A DNA stretch of 64,000 bases from Hordeum vulgare subsp. vulgare (lineage: Eukaryota > Streptophyta > Magnoliopsida > Poales > Poaceae): positions 537,052,316-537,116,315 of the forward strand of contig NC_058519.1 in assembly GCF_904849725.1 (NCBI RefSeq), written 5' to 3'. The notes beneath the pieces are model-generated. The model saw nothing but the letters and a program-made list of their open reading frames with translations, was not told the origin of the DNA and ran no database searches. Each line of letters starts with the position of its first letter. Position 1 is the first letter of the stretch. A program made the position numbers and the translations under genes. Shown here one piece after another: positions 54,651 to 64,000 of the stretch.

Positions 54651-55449
54651 TAAATGAGAGAATAATGGTTGTTCTATTTATGAGTAATATATTTTATGGT
54701 CATTGTGACGCCCTTGATTTAATCGTACGCTAATCATACATGCAAATGTGTAAAATCAAACTCAAGGACTCACGGGAAGATATCACAACACAACTCTAGA
54801 CACAAATGAAACAATACAAGCTTCATATTACAAGCCAGGGGCCTTGAGGGCTAGAATACAGAAGCTGGATAAACACACAAGTCAGCAGAAGCAACAATAT
54901 CTTAGTACAGACATTAAACATGGGGTGCCTTAGAGAAGGCTAGCACAAAATATACAACGATCGAACGAGGCGAGGCCTCCTCAGCGGCCTCCACGAAGAA
55001 GTCACCATCGGGGTGGCAGACGTCGGCAGGAAACTCCATCTCCTGGGCTCCATCATCTAGTCGCTGCAACGGATCAAGGGGACAAAGGGGGAGCAAAGCA
55101 ACGGCGAGTACTCATCCAAAGTACTCTTAAGACTGACATCAGAACTATGCTAAGTATGCATCAGTATCAAAGAAAGGGTTATATGTGGACTGACTGCAGC
55201 AATGCGAGAATTAGAGAGAGAAGGCCTAGTCCTACTGAAGACTAGCATCTTCAGGGTCTTGCAGCAATAGACGAGAGTAGAACAGGTAACACAAATAATA
55301 GTCATAATGTTGCAGCCATATTAATATGAGGTCACGCCCAGAGATCCTTCCTCGACTCCCTGCGAGGAAGCAATCCCGGAGCAACAATTCCAGTTAAGTA
55401 ACAATTGTAGTTGTATAAGATCAGGACACAACTCCAAGTCGTACTATAA

Positions 55450-55494
55450 CCGTGGACACGGCTATCTGAATAGTTAATTTTCATCCCTGCAGGG
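55450..55494. other. Hairpin block in H LTR
   Basis: CCGT-GGAC-ACGG, CTAT-CTGA-ATAG, then the palindrome CCCTGCAGGG at 55485-55494. The same block is at 63844-63888 in the other LTR. Confidence 0.65.
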
Positions 55495-57179
55495 GTGCAC
55501 CAAGTTTCTCGTCACGCTCGATAACACTCTGTCCGGACACACTTTTTTGGATCATGCCCGGCCTCAGAATATCGACACGTCGCAGCCCCACCTAAGCTCA
55601 ACACAGAGGCCAACCCGCAGGTCTAAATCCTAAGCACAAAGGGGTCGTGGGCCCACTTGCCTCTGCGCTCCTGCACGATGCAAGGGTGGCCCATGTCAGT
55701 CCTAGCACCCCTTAATCATAAGCGCGATGCATCTCGGGACCACTCGGGCGCACGGCACTCCATTGCTGACGTCTGAAGAGCTTCGGCTGATACCACGACG
55801 TCGAGTACCCATAATTCTTCCCGCGTAGCCGGTTAGTGTGAAAAGGTGTCCGACCAACCCAGATCAAATACCCAAATCCATTATCATTTTAATCAGCCAT
55901 CAATACAACCACGCGGGAATCCACCCGCCTAACATCTATTCATCAAAGATCCCAGTAACATGGTCAAATAACTATGTAGTAGAAACATCAGGGGGAATCC
56001 GAGGTATCACCCTCATTGGATTTCGAACGATGTATTCGTCAAGGAGTACCTAGAGGAATCACTCTCGTGGGTTCCACACTTGAGGGGTTGCATGACAGAG
56101 GCATCGTCGGGAATGGTGAAAGAGGAATCACCCTCGATAACCACGACCGACTAGCTACACTACGGAGGTATCATCATGAGTACTTCGCGAGGTGTCACCC
56201 TCGGTACCCGATAGTAGCTCTGTAGCGTCGTACAACTAAAGGGGTGTAAGTGTTGTGTCGGGTCTGGCTCGTCGATCAGGGATCGAGACTTGAAAACAAA
56301 GCGGGGCAACTGTACTACGGGGTCAGAGGGGATGACTGCTCCACCTATACTAAATAGTTTAAAGGTACATTACTGAAAGTAACAGTTCATCAAAAATTAG
56401 GCTATGCATCAGATATAGGAGCTAACTACAACAGTAGTAAAATTCTAATGCAAGCATGAGGAAGAAAGACATAGGCGATATAGGGATGATCAAGGGGGTT
56501 TGCTTGCCTTGTTGCTCTGCGGCAAAGGGCTGGTCGTCGGGAGGGTAGATGTACCCGGCAGCTGCGTCATTCTCGGGTTCTACCAATAAGAAGAGGGGCG
56601 AAGAAACAATAAATAACAGCAACAGGTGCAACACTAAGCATGACATGGCAATAAGCAGGCTAGGCATGAGCTAACGCAGTAACATCCGTCATAGACGGGT
56701 CGGGAAAATATCACATGATATTTCTCGGATCTTTGGCTACTACGAGTCACACTGAAAACGATGGAAAAGTTTCACGTTTGCTATGCTAGGGACGTGTGAC
56801 ACACGAACGGATGGTGTATCCAGATTCGTCTCGTTCTGCTGATCAACTTTCATGCTGAAAATATTTTGATCTGACTTACGGTTCATTTTATATTAATTTT
56901 GAAAGTTTTATTAATATTTAGGAATTAAAAACATATTTAATTAATTATTAACTATTATTATGACATCAGCATGATGTCATTCTCACATCAGCAGTTGAGT
57001 GGTCAAACTGACTAGTGGGTCCCATGTGTCATAGACACAGTTTTTAATTAGGGTTAATTATTAATTAATCAGATTAATTTAGTGGGGGACCCACGTGGCA
57101 TACTCTAATAGGATAATTTAATTATCCTAATTAACAAATTATCTAATTTATCAATTTAATTAATTAAATAATATATCTA

Positions 57180-57280
57180 ATTATTTATTTATTTATTTAT
57201 TTTATTATCTATTACTAAAACATGTATATATAAAATTATTATTTGTTTATACTTATTATTATTATTATTATTATTATTTT
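57180..57280. repeat. Microsatellites in H LTR
   Basis: (TATT)n at about 57183-57203 and (TTA)n, eight repeats, at about 57253-57277, followed by a G run near 57292. Confidence 0.85.
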
Positions 57281-58454
57281 CATTTTTATAGGGGGGGGCA
57301 CATGGAAGTGACCCCACGGCCAAACACACACATACACATACATTCAGTACATATACTTTATGTTTTTTTTCTACATACATGCATACATACTCAATACATA
57401 CATACAAAATACATACATACAATTGCATACACATAGGGGCTAATCCCCTCTCTCAAGAGGGAGGAATCCAAGGTGCACAATCGGCGGCTCGATGCAGTAA
57501 GGAGAAGAATGAGAAGGTGGGAGGAGCCTGAATAGGCTCACCGCACGTTGCCGGGAAGAGGGGCCGCGAGGATCGATGGAGCCGGCGTGGAGGATGACGA
57601 GGAGGCTGGTGCAGGGGGCGACGAGGGCCCGATTCTGGTAGCGCGGGGCGGTGTCGGCGTCGAGGTGCCTCGGGACGGGGTGGATCCGGCGTGGTGGAGC
57701 CCGGGGCTACGGCGTGAGGCGATGGCGCAGTCGGCCGGTGGGAGGAGGGTCAGCACGAGGTGGTGAGGGGAGGCGCCGGCGCGAGCTGAGGCTCTGGCAG
57801 GAGAGGGTGATGGCAGTGGTGCGGCGCGAGGTGGCGCGGGGTGGTGGGATCTAGGGCGACGGGGCGAGGGAAGCGCGTGGGATGCTGGGGCGTGGGGGAC
57901 GCTGACAAGAGGGAGTTGGTGGAGGAGCGAGGCGTGACGTGGGGGATGACGAGGGACTCTGTCCCCTCGTTTCTGGCGACGGGGAGAAGGAGGAGTGGGA
58001 GGAGAGGCCTCGGTAGGGTTTCCCCTTGGGGTCTCTTACCCCCAAGCGGATGGGCTGTGGGTGTTGGGCCATTTGGCCCAGCTGGGCGGCTGGGCCATTT
58101 GGGCTTGTTTTGTTTTGTTTTTTATTATTATTTAGTTATATATATTTTTTATATATATAATTTTTGTTTTAAATATATAGGGGCTTTAAATAATTTTAAA
58201 AATGCCGGATTCAATTCTATAAATAAATAAATAATATTTGTAACTCATCCCGCATTTTTTATTTTAACATTCGAAAACTTTTCTCGTTCGACTTTATTTT
58301 TTAAATTTCGAATTTGACTCGGTTTCAAACTAACGCGAGAACAACGATAGAAATCACGGTGACGTGGCACCATTAGCGTGGGATCAATGTAGCTTAATTA
58401 CATTCAACACTGCAGCAAAAGCTGAGGATGTCACAACTCTCCCCTACTAATAAA

Positions 58455-58473
58455 AATTCTCGTCCCGAGAATT
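58455..58473 (-). other. Hairpin at the end of H pol, beside the polypurine tract
   Basis: AATTCTCG-TCC-CGAGAATT, a perfect 8-bp stem overlapping the stop codon of the chromodomain ORF. On the minus strand the purine tract AGTAGGGGAGAGT follows and abuts the LTR. Confidence 0.65.
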
Positions 58474-59173
58474 AAGAGGTAGAAGGAAAGAGTTCGGGGT
58501 ATTCATCACGAAGATGATCCTCGCGTTCCCAAGTGGCTTCATCTTTACAATGATTTGACCATTGCACTTTAAGGAACTTGGTGACTTTGCGACGAGTCTG
58601 ACGTTCAGCCTGGTCGAGAATGCATACCGGATGCTCTTTATAAGAGAGGTCTTGTTGCAGCTCAAAAATATCATGATCCACTGCTCGAATAGGATCCTTG
58701 AAGTAGCGGCGGAGCTGAGACACATGGAAGACATCGTGAACCTGAGAAAGGTTCGCGAGCAGTTCCAATTGATAAGCCACTTTTCCATGCCTTTCGAGAA
58801 CAATGAAAGGGCCAATATAGCGAGGAGCTAACTTTCCGTTAATCCTGAAACGGTGTGCACCTCTCATTGGTGTGACACAAAGATAAGCCTCTTCGCCAGG
58901 TTGAAAGACCATATCTTGATGATGACAGTCATACTGACTCTTCTGACGAGACTGAGCGGCCTTCAGATTGTCATGGATAATGCACACTTGATCTTCCGCA
59001 TGTTGGATATATCTAGACCGAAGAGTGATCGGTCCATTTAACGGTGGCTCGGGAATTTCATACGAAGCCAAGTGCAAAGGATACTTTGGAGTCAAAGGAT
59101 GTACAGGAGAGTCAGGTTTCAATCCTGTGGAACTTTGGGTTATGGGTCCACCATGTGGGCGGAGAGTAGACAT
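58472..59173 (-). CDS. Integrase C-terminus plus chromodomain ORF of element H
   Basis: 233 codons, no internal stop, ATG at 59173, TAA at 58474. Residues 1-48 are unlike integrase and Pro-rich (ITQSSTGLKPDSPVHPLTPK). From about 50 it matches the integrase C-terminal module of Tekay/Del chromoviruses: DNLKAAQSRQKSQYD, then GKLAPRYIGPF (GPY/F motif, 113-123) and VFHVSQLRRYF (148-158). A chromodomain follows at about 183-230 (HPVCILD ... KVQWSNHCKDEATWEREDHL). In complete elements the chromodomain is thought to guide integration by binding histone marks. Here it survives without the integrase zinc finger or D-D-E core. It could be a truncated but still translated protein, or simply the least decayed remnant. 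Confidence 0.8.
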   Translation of the reverse strand: MSTLRPHGGPITQSSTGLKPDSPVHPLTPKYPLHLASYEIPEPPLNGPITLRSRYIQHAEDQVCIIHDNLKAAQSRQKSQYDCHHQDMVFQPGEEAYLCVTPMRGAHRFRINGKLAPRYIGPFIVLERHGKVAYQLELLANLSQVHDVFHVSQLRRYFKDPIRAVDHDIFELQQDLSYKEHPVCILDQAERQTRRKVTKFLKVQWSNHCKDEATWEREDHLRDEYPELFPSTS

Positions 59174-62100
59174 AGGGGTGGCATATTATACGGTCCTGGT
59201 AGCAAGACATGTCAGATGATAACCTGCTAGTTATGTCGGCAACAACATCGGTACCAAGGGCGGGAGACGAATAGAACCATTTTCCTGCTCGTTGAAACGA
59301 GGCGTACCAATAGGCAAGGCTCTCGTCCACCGATGGTTACCGGAATGTTATCCACAATACTAACAGGGTTTTACTGACAGAGTTGTATATCGAGATTTTT
59401 TACCTAAGCAGGGAATTAACACTGCTTAGATAACTTATGCGACAAGAAAGGTCAACCAGACCAATAGGAAGGAAAATGTGTTCACACACACAGGTATTAA
59501 AGTATACCATTCCCGAGGAAAACAAAGAGTATGGTATACATGATAGGTCATCAAGTACATAACCATTTAGACAAAGAGGGAAGAAGAATCATGATGTTTG
59601 CCCATACCATATGGTTTGGATAATTGATCAGGAACAATTTAGCATTGCGCTTCCAATGTTCCTGTTGAATTTTGAAGTACCACATCTGTGCTTCGGGGTA
59701 GCATCGACATGGTCATTAGATAAAGGTCGGACCTATGGGTATACGAAAAGGATCCATGAGGAACAACTTATGAAATAAGTCATATAGTTTCTGCATGAAA
59801 GCATGGCGAATCTTACATATGGAAGAATTTATAACAATAGGTCCTTCGGCCCGCTGTGTCAGACAAGACATCGCCGTACCGGGTTACATAAGACCAAATT
59901 TATAATTATTGGAAAATGTTCCAACCACCATAACTTCCCGAGAATCAGATCTGATTGGTGACAGGATACATCAGTCTCACGGTGCTTGAGGATAAAAAGG
60001 GGACCACCAAAATCAAACGAGATGATAATGCAAGATTCCCGGGATATGAACTAGGGAAGCAAGTATTGGATCATGAGTTGGATTGTAACACACATGAACA
60101 CAATGTCAAGACATTCGTGCCCACGTGGAATTTTTCTTACAACACAATGCAACCGAGTTCTGTTCTCATCGAGGATATCGAGGTCCTTGAGTAAGCCTCG
60201 ATTAGCTCTTATGAGGGAACTTCTTTTCCTTGATCAAATCAGTGAGTGGCTTGGGGTGCTAAGAGAAATTATATGAAGTGAAGATAGCAATCTTCAAACA
60301 TATAACACTTCGCACATGCATGAATGAATTGGGCTAACTAGAGAGGAAGTGAAACAAAACTTTCACATACTCACGGCGGAAAGAGTGCACATGAACTTTG
60401 GGAGAATACACTCCTTCTATCCAACATATTCTTCATGAGCTAGGCACAAGGATAATGCTTTCAAGAGCTTCATCGCCGAACCATGAATAAGTTGAGGGTG
60501 TGGTCGATGGCCTCAGCAACAATCCCTCAAGATTTTGACAAGGATGAATTTCCAAAAGTATAATATCAAGGAGATAGCATTTGTCAAATCAAATGGTATA
60601 ATGTCATATGCTTGAGGGAACAACAACAATTAAACATTGGTCGAGGGGTGCACTCGGGAATACGGACGGAGTAGCACAACCAATGTCAAAAATGATGAGT
60701 CGTCACCCAACACACTAAGAATGAAACAAGTAGTTGTTAACCTCAAGGAAATAGGGTTGCCAGAAGTATTGGAATCACACATCAGAGTTCACTTGTTGGT
60801 ATTCCGGTTTGGAACAACACGGGACCAAGAAATGAATAGTGATGGCGAGAAGTATTACTATATAAATAATTCTTAAGAGGTGCAATGATGCTCACAACAT
60901 TATTGATATAAAATATAGTAATACTCCAAGGTATAAGATAACATAAGATGAATAGCAAGGAGCTTAAGGGACAACACAAAACATGAACACGTTTGTGTTG
61001 GAGGGAAGGCAAATAAGGATGTCGATGATAATACAATTCATCAAGGGGGAGGGATGGTATTTGTCAACGTGCATTTGATTGATCCCCTGCAAGAGCTCGG
61101 AATGCTGATGATGATCACGACACATTTGTCGAGAAGCTTCACGAAGATGTAATCGATCAGCGACGACATCAAGCAAAGGAATGGTGAAGCTAAAGGTTGT
61201 CGGAAACACAGTTAAGACTGCTAGCTCAGAATCAAAATTGTCTTTCAAAACAACCAATATGATGTGGGAAGCTCGATGTGAGCTTAACGCATAGTTGGAA
61301 ATGTGTTCCCGAGATGGATAGCATGGTCAAGCTCCAACATGACGATGATGTTGTAGCATAACAGCTTGGAATGACATGACCGAGTACAAACTCATAAACA
61401 AAGAATACCACTAAGAGTTGTTGGATCGCAAAGCGTACTCGATTCAGCTATCGGCATCCTTGAGTGTTCAACATCTCAAACACGAGGAAACTAGAATCAA
61501 TGAAGATATCATAGTTGATGAGGAGCTCATAAGTTATGTAGCTCCGTGATATTCTCGGGATACGAGGGACAATACTCGAAGGTACATCAACATTAAGGCT
61601 TGGACCAATGTATTGATCTGAAGAAGACAAGTACTTTAACTCGTCTACATATGAGACCAAAGGAGAACAATCACGGTCCAAAACACAGATACCACACCAA
61701 ATCATATAATGAATGATTATTGACACGAGAAGATTCTATGATAGGATCAACGTCGTTTCCATGGGCATGAACACAAAGTTCATGGTCGACTCCCACTTCA
61801 TCAATGCATCACTTGCCATTTACTCCTTGCCTTTGATCAGGTTGTAGCTTTGAAAGAATATCCGGCAAAACATCAGAAGAGTTAGACTCGTGAAAACTCT
61901 TCGGGTCATATTGATTTAGTAAGGCATAGGTTCAACTCATCGGGGCATCTTAGGAACATATACCATACACTCCAAGAGTAATTAACACATGCTTGAAGGT
62001 CATGGCTGACAAAAGCGTAGGGTGCAACTTATCAGAGGGAGAAGACACAATTTACCAATGGCATCATGTGTCAGGGGAAGCAATCACAAGAATTTTCAAA

Positions 62101-63050
62101 AAGCAAAGGATGACGTCGGATAATAACCCAGAATGAGTCTGGCGGTCCACAAAAGACCTGATGTGAGTATCGGTACTCAATCACAGGGGGTAAAACGCAA
62201 GGCATCGGATTATAGAACATCCAAAAAATATCGATACTCAATTACCAAAGGAATTAGGATTTCCAGGTTGGTGTATCATAATCAGATGCTCCGATCAAAT
62301 ACAAGTAAGTTGAAGGGACTTAGATGGACAACCAACCAAAGTTCATTTGTCGAGAACCAGCTCTGCCTGGAAGGACGTCTAAGCCAGAAAATAATTTATG
62401 AATATCAACACATGATTGTGTGTATTCACACAAAGGTAGAATCAATAAGATCACAGGAAAATCACAAAGGATTTCAATGAATGTTGTTAGACATATGGAT
62501 TTAACCATAACACAAGCAGGTGAGAAAGGTCAAAAGAAATAGGCTACTGTGGATTCCAAAAGATCGAATAGTAATTCGAAGAACTTTCACAACCCATGAT
62601 AACTGACGATGGACAAATCCCCGATAAGATAATTAGTTGCATCTCGTAAAAACAAGAGCAATTGGAAAAGAAGGTATCAACGAAATTTGTATGTAGTCAT
62701 CCGTAAGGGTTGACGAAGGAAGCAAAATCGCAGAAGAAATGAGCACCAGATTCCGAGAGAACATCGGATAGTATCTTCGGAGTCTTCTGAGGAATCAAGC
62801 CACCGTCTGGAATTGCGGGGCTCTCTGAAAGGAAGTATTTACGAGAACCTAGAGTTAGAGTTAGCAAAATATTTAACCCGAAAACGAAGAGAGAGTAAAA
62901 CCCAGAGTATAGAAAAGGAGTAAAAGATACTAATACCACCCAATTGAGATGTGGGCCCGTAAGCCACAACATCAGTGTTAGTAAAGTTTTTCAAACACTA
63001 GACTCAACTTCGGCCAAGGAGTTGGAAAGGGGGCTACCTACAGGCAGCCG
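59174..63050 (-). other. Element H internal region without recognisable gag or pol
   Basis: About 3.9 kb. The longest frames are under 100 codons on the minus strand (for example 61448-61726, 60964-61257) and none shows Gag, protease, RT or integrase motifs. Composition is mildly purine-rich on the plus strand with many ACAA/GGAA words. It may be old pol sequence decayed past recognition or acquired filler as in LARD-like elements. Confidence 0.6.
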
Positions 63051-63062
63051 GCTCTGATACCA
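63051..63062 (-). other. Primer binding site of element H (initiator Met type)
   Basis: Minus strand TGGTATCAGAGC, extended by CGGC, three bases inside the LTR at 63066. Confidence 0.88.
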
Positions 63063-63065
63063 ACG

Positions 63066-64000
63066 TGTGACGCCCTCGATTTAATCGTATGCTAATCATA
63101 CACGCAAATGCATACGATCAAACTCAAGGACTCACGGGAAGATATCACAACACAACTCTAGACACAAATAAAACAATACAAGCTTCATATTAAAAGCCAG
63201 GGGCCTCGAGAGCTAGAATACAGAAGATCGATAAACACACGAGTCAGCGGAAGCGACAATATCTGAGTATAGACATTAAACATGGGGTGCCTTAGAGAAG
63301 GCTAGCACAAAAGATACAACGATCGAACGAGACGAGGCCTCCTACCTGGGAACCTCCTAACTACTCCTGGTCTTCAGCGGCCTCCACGAAGAAGTCAACA
63401 TCGGGGTGGCACGCATTGGGAGGAAACTCCATCTCCTGGGCTCCATCATCTGGTCGCAGCAACGGATCAAGGGGACAAAGGGGGAGCAAAGCAACGGCGA
63501 GTACTCATCCAAAGTACTCACAAGACTGAAATCAGAACTATGCTAAGTATGCATCAGTATCAAAGAAAGGGGTTATATGTGGACTAACTGTAGCAATGCG
63601 AGAATTAGAGAGAGAAGGCCTAGTCCTACTGAAGACTAGCATCTTCAGGGTCTTGCAGCAATAGAGGAGAGTAGAACAGGTAACACAAATAATAGTCATA
63701 TTGTTGCAGCAATATTAATATGAGGTCACGCCCAAAGATCCTTCCTCGACTCCCTGCGAGGAAGCAATCTGGGAGCAACAATTCCAGTTAAGTAACAATT
63801 GTAGTTGTATAAGATCAGGGCACAACTCCAAGTCGTCCTATAACCGTGGACACGGCTATCTGAATAGTTAATTTTCATCCCTGCAGGGGTGCACCAAGTT
63901 TCCCGTCACGCTCGATAACACTCTGGCCGGACACACTTTTCGGGGTCATGCCCGGCCTTGGAATATCGACACATCGCAGCCCCACCTGAGCTCAACAAAG
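63066..64000 (-). repeat. Element H 5' LTR, partial
   Basis: First 935 plus-strand bases of the second LTR copy, TGTGACGCCCTCG..., running out of the window. It contains the 31 bp (after GAGGCCTCCT at about 63343) missing from the other copy. Confidence 0.92.

Larger units (their letters stand above)
50651..54703 (+). mobile_element. Element I: Angela-like Copia, left part
   Basis: Complete 5' LTR, PBS, leader and degenerate gag-protease, cut at 54703 by insertion of H. Lies in E's 3' region; TGGAA (50646-50650) would be its target duplication. RT and 3' LTR lie outside the window. Confidence 0.85.
54704..58435 (-). repeat. Element H 3' LTR
   Basis: 3,732 bp, ends TGTGAC...GTCACA. Hairpin block at 55450-55494. 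AT-rich microsatellites at 57180-57280. A GC-rich stretch (57540-58070) gives spurious ORFs on both strands. Confidence 0.93.
54704..64000 (-). mobile_element. Element H: minus-strand chromovirus-type Gypsy, non-autonomous
   Basis: LTR 54704-58435 (3' LTR in its own sense) and LTR from 63066 on (5' LTR, cut by the window end), with PBS TGGTATCAGAGC at 63062-63051 and the chromodomain ORF near the 3' LTR. Left flank GTCAT (54699-54703) would be the duplication. Gag, protease, RT, RNase H and the integrase core are absent; about 3.9 kb of internal sequence is non-coding. The shared LTR parts differ at roughly 4-5% by eye, plus a 31-bp loss in the left copy. Confidence 0.88.

Noticed and set aside
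57538..58230. Gly/Arg-rich ORFs on both strands
   Set aside because: GC-rich segment of the H LTR with the same both-strand openness; treated as LTR sequence.
60637..62480. Scattered plus-strand ORFs of 79-115 codons in H
   Set aside because: They are opposite to the element's coding strand, show no motifs and overlap random stops; treated as non-coding internal sequence.

Overview
The window looks like intergenic DNA from a large grass genome, most likely a Triticeae species (wheat, Aegilops, barley or rye group). It is essentially wall-to-wall LTR retrotransposons. The Angela/BARE-type Copia LTRs, the TGATACGT-starting Athila-type LTRs and the Tat-type Gypsy elements are all typical of that tribe. 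The species call rests on remembered families, not on a search. I found no host protein-coding gene, tRNA, rRNA or CRISPR array.

Layout, left to right. 1-230 is the start of a minus-strand Angela/BARE Copia LTR that landed in the 5' LTR of element A. Element A (231-13631, plus) is a Tat-lineage Gypsy: degenerate gag (457-2996), protease, RT, RNase H, second RNase H and integrase (to 6873), then a 6 kb 3' region before the 3' LTR (13126-13631). That 3' region holds a separate antisense gene with its own TATA-like box, about eight exons, GT-AG introns and a domain like 'putative gypsy type transposon' (PF04195). One intron carries a ten-copy 70-bp tandem array. 13632-14425 is a minus-strand Gypsy gag relic, followed by its PBS and LTR end.

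Element C (15108-22149, TSD ACCTG) is a short, pol-less Athila-type element. It sits in an unclassified LTR-like repeat R (14853-15107 plus 22150-24731). D (24732-26955) is a 5'-truncated Athila-type fragment and is the target of E. E is a Tat-type Gypsy, left part 26956-29841 and right part 48065-50650. E was hit by F (29842-48064), an Athila-type element whose 5' LTR head was later deleted together with E's RT. F itself holds a Sabrina-like solo LTR (31480-32994) and element G (33077-42109, TSD TAGAT), a minus-strand, gag-only Gypsy with 3.1 kb LTRs. With these two insertions set aside, F's gag-protease reading frame (691 codons) is open throughout.

I (50651-54703 and beyond) is an Angela-like Copia lying in E. 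H (54704 to the window end) is a minus-strand chromovirus-type Gypsy lying in I. H has 3.7 kb LTRs and only one intact ORF: an integrase C-terminus plus chromodomain.

Nesting order, oldest to youngest: R/D, then E, then F and I, then the solo LTR and G (both in F) and H (in I). Almost all coding sequence is decayed. The exceptions are F gag-protease and the H chromodomain ORF; G gag is interrupted by a single stop.

Beyond families and nesting, the window shows small structured motifs shared between different elements. They include paired hairpins in LTRs with compensatory changes, a hairpin next to the polypurine tract in G and H, a hairpin 43-47 nt after the stop codon in three Athila-type elements, and internal copies of the polypurine-tract sequence.
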